From the NCBI RefSeq assembly GCF_000282375.1, contig NZ_AKJK01000055.1, positions 1-64,000 of the forward strand: 64,000 nucleotides of DNA. Direction: 5' to 3'. Under the pieces are notes generated by a model, which ran no database searches, was not told the origin of the DNA, and saw nothing but the letters and a program-made list of their open reading frames with translations. The DNA is from Pseudomonas sp. GM50. GTDB taxonomy: Bacteria > Pseudomonadota > Gammaproteobacteria > Pseudomonadales > Pseudomonadaceae. The translations under genes were made by a program, and so were the position numbers. Of the stretch, positions 27,827 through 36,562 are shown one piece after another (positions within the stretch are counted from its first letter, which is position 1; every line of letters starts with the position of its first letter).

Positions 27827-28408
27827 ATGTCCGATTCTGAAATCAGCTCAGCCGCCGGCAGCGACGAATCGCTGCTGGCGCGTTATCGTTCGGGCGACGG
27901 GCCGGCGTTCGAAGTTTTGTACGCCCGCCATCGCCAGGGCCTTTATCGATTCCTCCTCGGCCTCAGCGGCAAGCCCGAACTGGCCGAAGAGGTGTATCAG
28001 GAAACCTGGCTGAGCCTGATCCGCAGCACCAGTCAGCCACAAGGTCGGGCGAACTTTCGTACCTGGCTCTACCAGATTGCCCGCAACCGACTGATCGATC
28101 ACTGGCGCAAACACGGAATCCACAACCCGTTGCACGACAGCTATGACGAGCAAACCCATGCACTGATCGATGACGCGGCCGACCCCGAACAACTGCTAAG
28201 CCTGAGCCGCGACGGTCAACGCCTCGAAACCGCCCTGCAAACCTTGCCCGCCGACCAGCGCGAAGTGTTCCTGCTGCGCGCCCACGGCGACCTCGACCTG
28301 CCGCAGATCGCCACCCTTACCGAAACACCGCTGGAAACCGTTAAAAGCCGCTTGCGCTACGCCCAGCAAAAACTGCGTCGGCTGCTGGCCGAGGAGGTAC
28401 TGACATGA
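27827..28408 (+). CDS. ECF-type RNA polymerase sigma factor
   Basis: About 193 residues from ATG 27827 (AGAGG 10 bases upstream). A GTG at 27806 overlapping the previous stop would add 7 residues. Region 2 is seen in YARHRQGLYRFLLGLSG..LAEEVYQETWL and FRTWLYQIARNRLIDHWRK. Region 4 is seen in LQTLPADQREVFLLRAHGDLDLPQIATLTETPLETVKSRLRYAQQKLR. It directs RNA polymerase to its own regulon, probably including this operon. It is held by the following protein if that is the anti-sigma factor. Confidence 0.92.
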   Translation: MSDSEISSAAGSDESLLARYRSGDGPAFEVLYARHRQGLYRFLLGLSGKPELAEEVYQETWLSLIRSTSQPQGRANFRTWLYQIARNRLIDHWRKHGIHNPLHDSYDEQTHALIDDAADPEQLLSLSRDGQRLETALQTLPADQREVFLLRAHGDLDLPQIATLTETPLETVKSRLRYAQQKLRRLLAEEVLT

Positions 28409-29037
28409 CTGACGCCCGACAAACACCGCCATCGCCCGACGATGAAGTGCTCAAGCATTTTCGCGATCACAGCAGCGGTGAACCACCGGCGCATCTCGAC
28501 GCCTTCATCCTCGCAACGGCCCATCGCGAAGCTCCCGCGCCGAAGCCGAACCTGTGGCAGCGCTGGCTCCGCGCCTGTCAGCAACCCCGTTGGCAAGTGG
28601 CATTCGCCAGCCTCGTTGGCGTGGCCCTGATGCTGGCGCTGGTACAGCGCACGCCGGAGCAACTGCCGAGTTATGACTTCGCCCCTGCGCCCAAAACGTC
28701 CGCACCGCTCTCCAAGCAGGAAGCGGCTGAAGTGGATGAACCCGTTGCTCGCCCCCAGCCTGCACCGGCCGGAGCAATGTCCGCGCCCGCTGCGCCAATG
28801 GCGGAGTTTTCTGCACCGATGCAGCGTGAGTCGATCAATAGTGAAATGGCTGACGAAGCAAAACTCAGCAAACGCGCCGCCGCGCCGACCAAGTCATTGG
28901 ATGATCAATTACGTGAAGTGATACGCCTGCAAGACGCCGGTCAGACCCAAGCCGCCGAGGCGCTGATGACGACACTGCACAAGCGCTTTCCCAAGGAAAA
29001 CCTTGCGGCCCGACTCAAGGATTTGCAGAAGAAATGA
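28405..29037 (+). CDS. Putative anti-sigma factor, single-pass membrane protein
   Basis: 210 residues. A cytoplasmic N-terminus (SPDDEVLKHFRDHSSGEPPAHLDAFILATA) precedes one membrane helix (VAFASLVGVALMLALVQ), a Pro/Ala-rich periplasmic linker and a helical C-terminal part (LDDQLREVIRLQDAGQTQAAEALMTTLHKRFP). It overlaps the sigma gene by 4 bp. Position and topology are those of an anti-sigma factor. I see no HxxxCxxC zinc-binding motif, so it would be a non-ZAS type; the assignment rests mainly on context. Confidence 0.7.
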   Translation: MTDARQTPPSPDDEVLKHFRDHSSGEPPAHLDAFILATAHREAPAPKPNLWQRWLRACQQPRWQVAFASLVGVALMLALVQRTPEQLPSYDFAPAPKTSAPLSKQEAAEVDEPVARPQPAPAGAMSAPAAPMAEFSAPMQRESINSEMADEAKLSKRAAAPTKSLDDQLREVIRLQDAGQTQAAEALMTTLHKRFPKENLAARLKDLQKK

Positions 29038-29118
29038 AGTGAACAGCGGTCGGCAAATTTGGCATCGACACCCGAAAGCGCGCACTATCGACCCATAGCC
29101 GATGCGTTGGAGGATGCC

Positions 29119-29328
29119 GTGGCACAAAAAATCGACCGCATCGCCCAAATGCTCAACTGCCCGGTGAAGGGTGAGGAATTACGGCGAGCAGTGACTGAGA
29201 GTCGTAAGGAGTTTCTTCTGGCGAAGCAGGCAGAAGAAGCGCTTGAGGAAGACGTTCTTGATGATGAGTTGATCGAGGACGAAGAAGACGATGATGACTA
29301 CGACGAGTTTGACTGGACGACAGAATGA
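29119..29328 (+). CDS. Small very acidic hypothetical protein
   Basis: 69 residues from GTG 29119, chosen because GGAGG lies 5 bases before it; a TTG at 29059 would give 89 residues but has no such site. The N-terminal two thirds are helical (KIDRIAQMLNCPVKGEELRRAV...FLLAKQAEEALEE). The last 25 residues are almost all Asp/Glu. I do not recognise a family. A strong terminator overlaps the stop codon, so it is a genuine 3' end. Confidence 0.75.
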   Translation: MAQKIDRIAQMLNCPVKGEELRRAVTESRKEFLLAKQAEEALEEDVLDDELIEDEEDDDDYDEFDWTTE

Positions 29329-29329
29329 A

Positions 29330-29353
29330 AAAACCGCTTTGGCGGTTTTTTTA
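29330..29353 (+). terminator. Rho-independent terminator after the acidic protein gene
   Basis: AAAACCGC (29330-29337), loop TTTG, GCGGTTTT (29342-29349), then T-rich sequence. It begins two bases after the stop codon. Confidence 0.92.
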
Positions 29354-29510
29354 TTAGCACTAGCCGTATTTCTGATTGCGATGGCTTCCGACCACGTTGC
29401 TTATGTTTACATGAAGAGCGGCGCATTCGATGACGCAGTCAACGCCTATTTTCATACGCAGGTAGCAACCACTTTTTAGAGTAGTTGTGACGCTCTAGCG
29501 AAAAACAATC

Positions 29511-30755
29511 TCAAGCCGAGCCAAGTTCCAATGCATAGTTTTTTTCAACCCGGGGAAAGAGCGGCACGGTCAACAGTGCACAAAAGGCAGCGGCCAGCCA
29601 CACCACGCCCCAGGAGAAATGAGTCATGAGGGCGGACGCCGCGATAGGAGTCGCGAACAGCACGACAAAGACGCAGGTGTTGCCCATGGCCAAGGCCGTG
29701 CCCGCCCGACTGGCCCCTGCCAGTGTGGCAAGTTCTGTGTAGGCAACGCCGTGCCAGGCGGACACGCTGATCCCGGCGATGATCATCACACCAATGATCA
29801 GGGCGCTCGCCAGCGGGGTTTCGCTCATGCCGTAGAAGCTGGCTGCCGAAACCGTACCACCCAGCACCAGAAAGGTCAGAGCACTCAACCAGGCACAGGT
29901 TTTAAGGTAACTGCGACGATTTTTGTTTTTATCGGTCCAGCGTCCGCTCCAGATTCTGCTGACGATCGCACCAATTTGTATGACGGCCAACGTAGCGGAG
30001 ATCAGCGTGATATTGATGTTGCCAAAGTCATGAAAAAATACGGCTGCATAAGTGAGAATGGCGAATTGCGGTGCGCAGAGCAGGCCAATGGCCAAAACGA
30101 TTCGCCAGACTCTCGAGTCCTTCAACGGGCTGGTGCTTGCCTCCTGGCTTTGTTTTTTCGCTGCATTGCCGGAGAAATCGGGCTCATACAACCAGAACCA
30201 CGCAAACAGGCCTGCGACGAGACAGAACAGGGCTGAGGCAGTGAAGACTTCAACAAATCCGTACGTGTGAGCGAGATAGGGCAGCACCACCGCGCCCAAG
30301 GCATACCCCCCCGGCACAGCCGTTTGCCGAATGCTCATGGCCAAGCCTCGCTCACCCTCTTTGAACCAGGCCATGATGGCTCGACCACTGGCGCCGTTGA
30401 CGCTGCTTCCGAGCAAGCCCACCACGAACAGGCCTATCGCCAGCAACATCGCCGTGGGTGCAGACAAGGCAAGCATCGCCAGTATCAGCAAGGCGATCCC
30501 GGAAGTGAGAAGCCCCGTCAGCAACACAGGACGATCCCCCCAGCGATCAGTCAGTAGCCCCCATGGGATCTCGCTGACGGCGATGCCCAGACCTAGAACC
30601 CCCAAAACAAGTCCCAATTGGGTGTTATCAAGTTGGTACGTCGCTCTCATATAGACCGCTGTCGCGGGTAGTCCCCCCACTACACTGGAAAAGCTTGCAT
30701 TGGCCGCAACGCCGACGCCAAGCACTTTCCAGCGGTGACCGTTATCTACAGGCAT
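29511..30755 (-). CDS. Major facilitator superfamily transporter
   Basis: 414 residues with about twelve membrane helices and the MFS loop motif between helices 2 and 3 (GLLTDRWGDRPVLL). A central hydrophilic loop (SGNAAKKQSQEASTSPLKDSR) separates the two halves. It is divergent from a LysR regulator across 104 bp that contains a palindrome, so the regulator probably controls it. The substrate cannot be told; the family includes sugar-acid, drug and dicarboxylate carriers. Confidence 0.9.
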   Translation of the reverse strand: MPVDNGHRWKVLGVGVAANASFSSVVGGLPATAVYMRATYQLDNTQLGLVLGVLGLGIAVSEIPWGLLTDRWGDRPVLLTGLLTSGIALLILAMLALSAPTAMLLAIGLFVVGLLGSSVNGASGRAIMAWFKEGERGLAMSIRQTAVPGGYALGAVVLPYLAHTYGFVEVFTASALFCLVAGLFAWFWLYEPDFSGNAAKKQSQEASTSPLKDSRVWRIVLAIGLLCAPQFAILTYAAVFFHDFGNINITLISATLAVIQIGAIVSRIWSGRWTDKNKNRRSYLKTCAWLSALTFLVLGGTVSAASFYGMSETPLASALIIGVMIIAGISVSAWHGVAYTELATLAGASRAGTALAMGNTCVFVVLFATPIAASALMTHFSWGVVWLAAAFCALLTVPLFPRVEKNYALELGSA

Positions 30756-30785
30756 AAGAATCCCACCAGTTCAATAGTTGTGGGT

Positions 30786-30816
30786 CGAAAGATTCTCATG
30801 AGAGTATCGTTTCGAA
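30786..30816. promoter_or_regulatory. Candidate LysR operator between MFS and LysR genes
   Basis: A perfect 10-bp palindrome TCTCATGAGA (30794-30803) is nested in a longer imperfect dyad (CGAAAGAT ... ATCGTTTCG), midway between the divergent starts. Confidence 0.55.
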
Positions 30817-30859
30817 TATCAAATAATTTTGCGTGTTCGTCCCGAAAAACAGGATTGTC

Positions 30860-31744
30860 ATGAGACCAATAAACTTCGACTTAGATGTCATGCGCAGTTT
30901 CGTCACCGGGGTCGAACTGGGCAGCTTTGCCAAGGCGGCACAAAAGCTCGCTCGTTCAACATCAGCCATCAGCGCCCAATTGAAGAAACTGGAAGCCCAG
31001 GCGGGATCGCCTTTGTTTAAGAAGGCAGGTCGCAGGCTGGCTCTGACGGACACCGGCGAGGTGCTGCTCAATTACTCCCGACGGCTTTTAAGCCTCAACG
31101 ATGAGACGATCACGGCCGTTTCCGAGCTCAAGCTAAAGGGATGGGTACGTCTCGGGCTTCAAGAGGACCTGAGCAGCTTCTTGCCAACTGTGCTCGGCCG
31201 GTTCGCCAGGGCTCATCCCGATGTTCGAGTTGAAGCCCGGATTGCACGCAATGCGGATCTGCTGAGCCGGATCGAAAATGGCTCGCTTGACCTCGCGGTA
31301 GTGTGGGGAGATGTAAATAGAGCCGGGTATCAGGAACGGGTGGCGGAGCTGCCCATGCAATGGATCGGTTCTTCTCACCAATACCTTGACTGGCGCATCG
31401 AATCAGGAACCCCGCTGCCCATCATCGCGTTCGACGCGCCCTGTCCGTTTCATTCGATGGCCACCGAAGCGCTGACCCGCGAAGGGATTCCTTGGTTACT
31501 TTCGTTCACCAGCTCCAGTCTCAATGGTTTGTCTGCAGCGACCGAGGCTGGCTTGGGTTACACGATCAGAACGGCCCTGGGTTTGCAGCCTGGCACCGAG
31601 CTATTGATTGCCGGCGAGCGGGGGTTACCGCCATTACCCTCTATCGCACTGACGTTGCACAGGCGAGAGGCTAATCCGGATCCACTGACTGAGCGATTGT
31701 CGAGTATTGTCATACAAGCAATTCGAGGTGAAATTTTTTACTGA
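30860..31744 (+). CDS. LysR family transcriptional regulator
   Basis: About 294 residues from ATG 30860 (AGGA 5 bases upstream). The N-terminal winged helix-turn-helix reads DVMRSFVTGVELGSFAKAAQKLARSTSAISAQLKKLEAQAG. The effector-binding domain begins near WVRLGLQEDLSSFLP. It is divergent from the MFS gene and probably regulates that gene and itself. The effector is unknown. The gene ends about 65 bp before a bidirectional terminator. Confidence 0.92.
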   Translation: MRPINFDLDVMRSFVTGVELGSFAKAAQKLARSTSAISAQLKKLEAQAGSPLFKKAGRRLALTDTGEVLLNYSRRLLSLNDETITAVSELKLKGWVRLGLQEDLSSFLPTVLGRFARAHPDVRVEARIARNADLLSRIENGSLDLAVVWGDVNRAGYQERVAELPMQWIGSSHQYLDWRIESGTPLPIIAFDAPCPFHSMATEALTREGIPWLLSFTSSSLNGLSAATEAGLGYTIRTALGLQPGTELLIAGERGLPPLPSIALTLHRREANPDPLTERLSSIVIQAIRGEIFY

Positions 31745-31810
31745 GTGACAGTTCGAATAGAAGGCTTTGCCAAGTAAGGTCTTCTTTGATTTTTGCCGGA
31801 TTCAGGACGC

Positions 31811-31845
31811 AAAAAAGCCCCAGACCTTAAGATCTGAGGCTTTTT
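31811..31845. terminator. Bidirectional terminator between LysR gene and tRNA-Arg
   Basis: AAAAAGCCCCAGA and TCTGAGGCTTTTT pair around a short loop, with A and T runs at the two ends. It would end the tRNA transcript on the minus strand and also the LysR transcript. Confidence 0.88.
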
Positions 31846-31857
31846 CATTTCTGCGTA

Positions 31858-31934
31858 TGGTGCACCAGGCGGGATTCGAACCCACGACCCCTGCCTTCGG
31901 AGGGCAGTACTCTATCCAGCTGAGCTACTGGTGC
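31858..31934 (-). tRNA. tRNA-Arg (anticodon CCG)
   Basis: Read on the minus strand it folds as a full cloverleaf. The acceptor stem GCACCAG/CTGGTGC has 7 perfect pairs, and the anticodon stem CTGCC/GGCAG encloses loop CTCCGAA, giving anticodon CCG. The T arm contains GGGTTCGAATCCC. The 3' CCA is encoded. It reads CGG codons. Confidence 0.97.
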
Positions 31935-32283
31935 AATGCGGGCGCCATGATACTCATATGCACTGCGGGCGTCCATGCTGCTGAATCGTCTGCCTTTTTC
32001 AAAAGCGTAACCTGCGTTTGCTACGCTGATCCGAAAAAATAGGCAAATGCGGCGTTTTCGTTCTTTTTTTCGAACAGCCTATTGTCCTTTACCCCCTTTG
32101 ATCCTAGGATTCGTTTGAGATTTCAAACGCTCTTGTCTGGGTGCTGAACCGCACGAGTTCGATTTGTGCGCTATTTATGTGCTTCAGCCCGGTGAATGAT
32201 TTCCCTGACGGCAGCCTATAAGGCGCCTTTCTACAATCATAATTCGCTCCGCGTTTGCCGCGGTGCTGTTAAGGAAAGCCGAC
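31935..32283. other. Gene-free stretch before gabD
   Basis: About 350 bp with no credible coding frame. It holds the upstream region of tRNA-Arg (minus strand) and the gabD leader. A TACAAT -10-like hexamer is at 32233-32238, but no convincing -35 lies at the right distance. An AAGGA Shine-Dalgarno sequence precedes the gabD ATG. Confidence 0.6.
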
Positions 32284-33726
32284 ATGCAGCTTAAAGACAC
32301 CCAGTTGTTCCGCCAGCAAGCCTTTATCGATGGCGCTTGGGTCGATGCGGACAACGGTCAGACGATCAAGGTCAATAACCCGGCAACGGGCGAAATTCTG
32401 GGCACTGTGCCGAAAATGGGCGCTGCCGAAACCCGCCGTGCGATCGAAGCCGCTGATAAAGCGCTGCCGGCCTGGCGTGGCCTGACCGCCAAGGAGCGCG
32501 CGAACAAGCTGCGTCGCTGGTTCGAGCTGATCATCGAGAACCAGGACGACCTGGCTCGCCTGATGACTCTGGAGCAGGGCAAGCCATTGGCTGAAGCCAA
32601 GGGCGAGATCGTTTACGCCGCTTCCTTTATCGAGTGGTTCGCTGAAGAAGCCAAGCGTGTCTACGGTGACGTGATTCCGGGCCACCAGCCAGACAAGCGC
32701 CTGATCGTGATCAAGCAGCCGATCGGTGTGACCGCTGCGATTACTCCGTGGAACTTCCCGGCCGCGATGATCACCCGTAAAGCCGGCCCGGCCCTGGCCG
32801 CCGGTTGCACCATGGTGCTCAAGCCGGCTTCGCAAACGCCTTTCTCGGCATTCGCGCTGGCTGAACTGGCCCAGCGTGCCGGTATTCCGAACGGCGTGTT
32901 CAGTGTGGTGACCGGTAGCGCTGGCGATATCGGCAGCGAGCTGACCGGCAATCCGATCGTGCGCAAACTGTCCTTCACCGGCTCGACCGAAATCGGTCGT
33001 CAGTTGATGACCGAGTGCGCCAAGGACATCAAGAAAGTTTCGCTGGAACTGGGCGGCAACGCTCCGTTCATCGTGTTCGACGACGCGGACCTGGATAAGG
33101 CCGTCGAAGGCGCGATCATTTCCAAGTACCGCAACAATGGCCAGACCTGCGTCTGCGCCAACCGTCTGTACATTCAGGATTCGGTCTACGACGCGTTCGC
33201 CGAAAAACTGAAAGTGGCCGTGGCCAAGCTCAAGATCGGTAACGGTCTGGAAGAAGGCACCACCACTGGTCCGCTGATCGACGAAAAAGCCGTGGCCAAG
33301 GTGCAAGAGCACATTGCTGACGCCGTGAGCAAAGGCGCGACCGTACTGTCCGGTGGCAAGAGCATGCAAGGCAACTTCTTCGAGCCGACCATCCTGACCA
33401 ACGTGCCGAACAACGCTGCCGTGGCCAAGGAAGAAACCTTCGGTCCATTGGCGCCACTGTTCCGCTTCAAAGATGAAGCCGACGTGATCGCGATGTCTAA
33501 CGACACCGAGTTCGGTCTGGCCTCGTACTTCTATGCTCGCGACCTGGGTCGTGTGTTCCGTGTGGCTGAAGCCCTGGAATACGGCATGGTCGGCGTCAAC
33601 ACCGGGTTGATCTCCAACGAAGTCGCGCCGTTCGGCGGCATCAAGGCGTCGGGCCTGGGCCGTGAAGGCTCCAAGTACGGCATCGAAGATTACCTGGAAA
33701 TCAAATACCTCTGCCTGGGCATCTAA
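32284..33726 (+). CDS. gabD: Succinate-semialdehyde dehydrogenase, NADP-type
   Basis: 480 residues. It oxidises succinate semialdehyde to succinate in GABA breakdown. It has the ALDH fold with nucleotide-binding TPWNFPAAMITRK and FTGSTEIGRQ, the catalytic Glu in SLELGGNAPF and the catalytic Cys in NNGQTCVCANR. The second Cys two residues after the nucleophile is typical of GabD and can form a redox disulfide. Length and sequence match Pseudomonas GabD. gabT follows after 180 bp, the usual order. Confidence 0.96.
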   Translation: MQLKDTQLFRQQAFIDGAWVDADNGQTIKVNNPATGEILGTVPKMGAAETRRAIEAADKALPAWRGLTAKERANKLRRWFELIIENQDDLARLMTLEQGKPLAEAKGEIVYAASFIEWFAEEAKRVYGDVIPGHQPDKRLIVIKQPIGVTAAITPWNFPAAMITRKAGPALAAGCTMVLKPASQTPFSAFALAELAQRAGIPNGVFSVVTGSAGDIGSELTGNPIVRKLSFTGSTEIGRQLMTECAKDIKKVSLELGGNAPFIVFDDADLDKAVEGAIISKYRNNGQTCVCANRLYIQDSVYDAFAEKLKVAVAKLKIGNGLEEGTTTGPLIDEKAVAKVQEHIADAVSKGATVLSGGKSMQGNFFEPTILTNVPNNAAVAKEETFGPLAPLFRFKDEADVIAMSNDTEFGLASYFYARDLGRVFRVAEALEYGMVGVNTGLISNEVAPFGGIKASGLGREGSKYGIEDYLEIKYLCLGI

Positions 33727-33744
33727 GGCAAGGCATTGCTTCAA

Positions 33745-33778
33745 GCGCAAAGGGCACGAGAGCGCTGTCCCTTTGCGC
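33745..33778. other. Hairpin in the gabD-gabT gap
   Basis: GCGCAAAGGG (33745-33754) and CCCTTTGCGC (33769-33778) pair perfectly with a 14-base loop. There is no T run, so it is more likely an mRNA-processing or stability structure than a terminator. It would separate gabD and gabT expression. Confidence 0.55.
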
Positions 33779-33905
33779 GCTTCAAACGGAATTTTCTCTG
33801 TGGCCGGGAAAGCTGTGGCAGTCGATCATCGCATGCTGCCGTAGTTGCCTCCCCGCCGCATTTTCCTTGAACCACGCCGCCCGATGAGCGGTGACTGAGG
33901 ACACT

Positions 33906-35183
33906 ATGAGCAAGACTAACGCATCCCTGATGAAACGCCGCGAAGCCGCTGTACCGCGCGGTGTTGGCCAGATTCACCCGATCTTCGCCGAGTCCGCGAA
34001 GAACGCCACCGTGACCGACGTTGAAGGTCGCGAGTTCATCGACTTCGCCGGCGGTATCGCCGTGCTGAACACCGGTCACGTGCACCCGAAAATCATCGCC
34101 GCCGTGACCGAACAGCTGAACAAGCTGACCCACACCTGCTTCCAGGTACTGGCCTACGAGCCGTATGTGGAAGTGTGCGAAAAAATCAACGCCAAGGTGC
34201 CGGGTGATTTCGCCAAGAAAACCCTGCTGGTGACCACCGGCTCCGAAGCTGTGGAAAACTCCATCAAGATCGCCCGTGCCGCCACTGGCCGTGCCGGCGT
34301 GATCGCGTTCACCGGCGCTTACCACGGTCGCACCATGATGACCCTGGGCCTGACCGGTAAAGTCGTGCCTTACTCGGCCGGCATGGGCCTGATGCCAGGC
34401 GGCATCTTCCGCGCGCTGTACCCGAACGAACTGCACGGTGTGAGCATCGACGATTCGATCGCCAGCATCGAGCGCATCTTCAAGAACGACGCAGAGCCGC
34501 GTGACATCGCTGCCATCATCATCGAGCCGGTTCAGGGCGAAGGTGGTTTCTACGTCGCGCCTAAAGAGTTCATGAAGCGTCTGCGCGCTTTGTGCGACCA
34601 GCACGGCATTCTGTTGATCGCTGACGAAGTACAGACTGGCGCTGGCCGTACCGGCACTTTCTTCGCCATGGAACAGATGGGCGTTGCTGCCGACCTGACC
34701 ACCTTCGCCAAATCCATCGCTGGCGGTTTCCCGCTGGCCGGTGTGTGCGGCAAGGCCGAATACATGGACGCCATCGCTCCAGGCGGCCTGGGCGGCACTT
34801 ACGCCGGTAGCCCGATCGCTTGCGCCGCGGCCCTGGCCGTGATGGAAGTGTTCGAAGAAGAGCACCTGCTGGATCGCTGCAAAGCGGTCGGCGAGCGTCT
34901 GGTGACTGGCCTGAAAGCCATCCAGGCCAAGTACCCGGTCATCGGCGAAGTGCGTGCCCTGGGCGCGATGATCGCGGTCGAGCTGTTCGTCGACGGCGAC
35001 AGCCACAAGCCGAACGCTGCTGCTGTGGCATCGGTTGTGGCCAAGGCGCGCGACAAGGGCCTGATCCTGCTGTCGTGCGGCACCTACGGCAACGTTCTGC
35101 GCGTACTGGTACCGCTGACCTCGCCGGACGAGCAACTGGACAAAGGCTTGGCGATCATCGAAGAGTGCTTCTCTGAGCTGTGA
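33906..35183 (+). CDS. gabT: 4-aminobutyrate aminotransferase
   Basis: 425 residues from ATG 33906, with GAGGA 5 bases upstream. It is a class III PLP aminotransferase that converts GABA and 2-oxoglutarate to succinate semialdehyde and glutamate. Visible are the PLP-phosphate segment TTGSEAVENSIKIAR, IIEPVQGEGGFYVAP, the Asp-containing LLIADEVQTGAGRTG and the PLP lysine in TTFAKSIAGGFPLAG. With gabD it forms the GABA shunt. A strong terminator follows. Confidence 0.96.
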   Translation: MSKTNASLMKRREAAVPRGVGQIHPIFAESAKNATVTDVEGREFIDFAGGIAVLNTGHVHPKIIAAVTEQLNKLTHTCFQVLAYEPYVEVCEKINAKVPGDFAKKTLLVTTGSEAVENSIKIARAATGRAGVIAFTGAYHGRTMMTLGLTGKVVPYSAGMGLMPGGIFRALYPNELHGVSIDDSIASIERIFKNDAEPRDIAAIIIEPVQGEGGFYVAPKEFMKRLRALCDQHGILLIADEVQTGAGRTGTFFAMEQMGVAADLTTFAKSIAGGFPLAGVCGKAEYMDAIAPGGLGGTYAGSPIACAAALAVMEVFEEEHLLDRCKAVGERLVTGLKAIQAKYPVIGEVRALGAMIAVELFVDGDSHKPNAAAVASVVAKARDKGLILLSCGTYGNVLRVLVPLTSPDEQLDKGLAIIEECFSEL

Positions 35184-35218
35184 TCCGAGTGCTCTGATTC
35201 ATTTGTGATCTGATCGAC

Positions 35219-35244
35219 AAAAAACCCGCTTCGGCGGGTTTTTT
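35219..35244 (+). terminator. Rho-independent terminator after gabT
   Basis: AAAACCCGC-TTCG-GCGGGTTTT with a UUCG-type tetraloop and a trailing T run, about 35 bp after the gabT stop. Confidence 0.95.
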
Positions 35245-35332
35245 GATGCCGCTTGAAACACATCAGGGGCAATTGAGCTGTATCGAATAGCCATCATTGA
35301 CTAAGGTGCAAGCATTGCCGTTGGAGTGTGCG

Positions 35333-36547
35333 ATGACTGCTGTGGTGTTACCCGCTGTACCGCGTGTGCTGATTGCCGAGGCCGACCCTTGGTCCCGCGA
35401 TCTGCTCAAGCAGGTGTTGTTGAATGTGCGCTGCGACGCGCGGCTGGACTTGTGTGCCGATGGCCAGGAGACACTGCACCTGTTGGCGGAAAATCCTTAC
35501 GATCTGGTGATCGTTGACTGGGAGTTGCCTGGCGTCGATGGCCTGAACGTCTTGCGCAGTGTCCGTCAGCGCAAACGTAATCCGCCGCAGCCCTTCATTC
35601 TGATGAGCAGCCGCAACGACAGCACCAGCGTGCATGAAGTCTTGCCCCTGGCGCCCACGGCGTACCTGACCAAACCCTTGAACATGGAAAGCCTGACCCA
35701 GCGCCTGCAGGATTTGTTGCTGAACGCCGGCGAAGAGGTGTCCTGTGAGGCGCCGTCATTGGCGCCGGGCATGACCTTGTCGGTGTACCTGGAGCGGCGG
35801 CGCGAGCTGGCGGACGGTGCGCCGTTGATGACTGACGTGCAGGTGGCGATCAAGCGTAGCCTCAATCCTGATGGCCTTGATCTGACACGGCTGGAAGACG
35901 AGATTCGCACCGATCCGCAAATCACCGCTGTCTTGATCGCCGCCGCCAACAGCGCGGCCCAGCACCATGGCACCGCCGTGCAAACCCTGTCTCAGGCGCT
36001 GCATCGCTTGGGCACCGGGCAAAGCATGAACCTGATTCTGGGCCTCGCCCTCAAGCGCAGTGCCCGGCTCAGCGATCCGCAGCTGGCGGACTATGCCGAG
36101 CGTTATTGGGAGTTGTCGCTGCACACCGCCGAATACGCGCGGACGCTGGCGCGCTTGCTGGATCTGGATCAGGAGCGCTGTTATTGCGCGGGCATGCTGC
36201 ATCGCCTCGGCGATCTGGCCTTGCTGCGCTGTTTGCAGGAGTGGAAGCAGGCCGGCGGTGAGCTGGATGAATGGGAGGAAGTCGGCGATGCCCTGGCCGA
36301 ATTCGGCGCGGCCTATGGTTCGGCGCTACGGACCCGCTGGCGTCTGCCTCTGGAACTACGAGAGCTGATTGCGGCGGTTTACCAGCTCGGTGGCGGGGTT
36401 TACTCCCGCGAAGCGCTGGTGATGAGCATGGCCGCCCAGTTGGCGCGCCTGACCGAGCATGAGGGGATCGAAGCGTTGTCCAAGAGCCGTACAGCGCGGT
36501 TGCTCAAGATCGGATTGCCGGAATTGATGCGTTTGCGCAAGAAGTGA
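35333..36547 (+). CDS. Response regulator with HDOD output domain
   Basis: About 404 residues from ATG 35333 (GGAG 7 bases upstream). The receiver domain spans residues 10-125: VLIAEADPWSR, phospho-acceptor Asp in LVIVDWELPGVDG, and the conserved Lys in AYLTKPLNME. It is followed by an HDOD domain (IRTDPQITAVLIAAANSAA ... LGTGQSMNLILGLALKR ... CYCAGMLHRLGDLALLRC). HDOD proteins are non-enzymatic relatives of HD phosphohydrolases that act in signalling. No histidine kinase is adjacent. Confidence 0.88.
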   Translation: MTAVVLPAVPRVLIAEADPWSRDLLKQVLLNVRCDARLDLCADGQETLHLLAENPYDLVIVDWELPGVDGLNVLRSVRQRKRNPPQPFILMSSRNDSTSVHEVLPLAPTAYLTKPLNMESLTQRLQDLLLNAGEEVSCEAPSLAPGMTLSVYLERRRELADGAPLMTDVQVAIKRSLNPDGLDLTRLEDEIRTDPQITAVLIAAANSAAQHHGTAVQTLSQALHRLGTGQSMNLILGLALKRSARLSDPQLADYAERYWELSLHTAEYARTLARLLDLDQERCYCAGMLHRLGDLALLRCLQEWKQAGGELDEWEEVGDALAEFGAAYGSALRTRWRLPLELRELIAAVYQLGGGVYSREALVMSMAAQLARLTEHEGIEALSKSRTARLLKIGLPELMRLRKK

Positions 36548-36562
36548 ATCTGACACGAAACC

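Noticed and set aside
29291..29479. A 62-codon frame with a hydrophobic segment overlapping the acidic protein gene and its terminator
   Set aside because: Its first third is antiphase to a better gene and the reading frame crosses a strong terminator. There is no Shine-Dalgarno sequence at either possible start. A hydrophobic peptide can arise from the T-rich terminator.
31858..31934. Genomic island attachment site at the tRNA-Arg gene
   Set aside because: No integrase gene and no direct repeat of the tRNA 3' end was seen nearby. Flanking genes are ordinary core genes.
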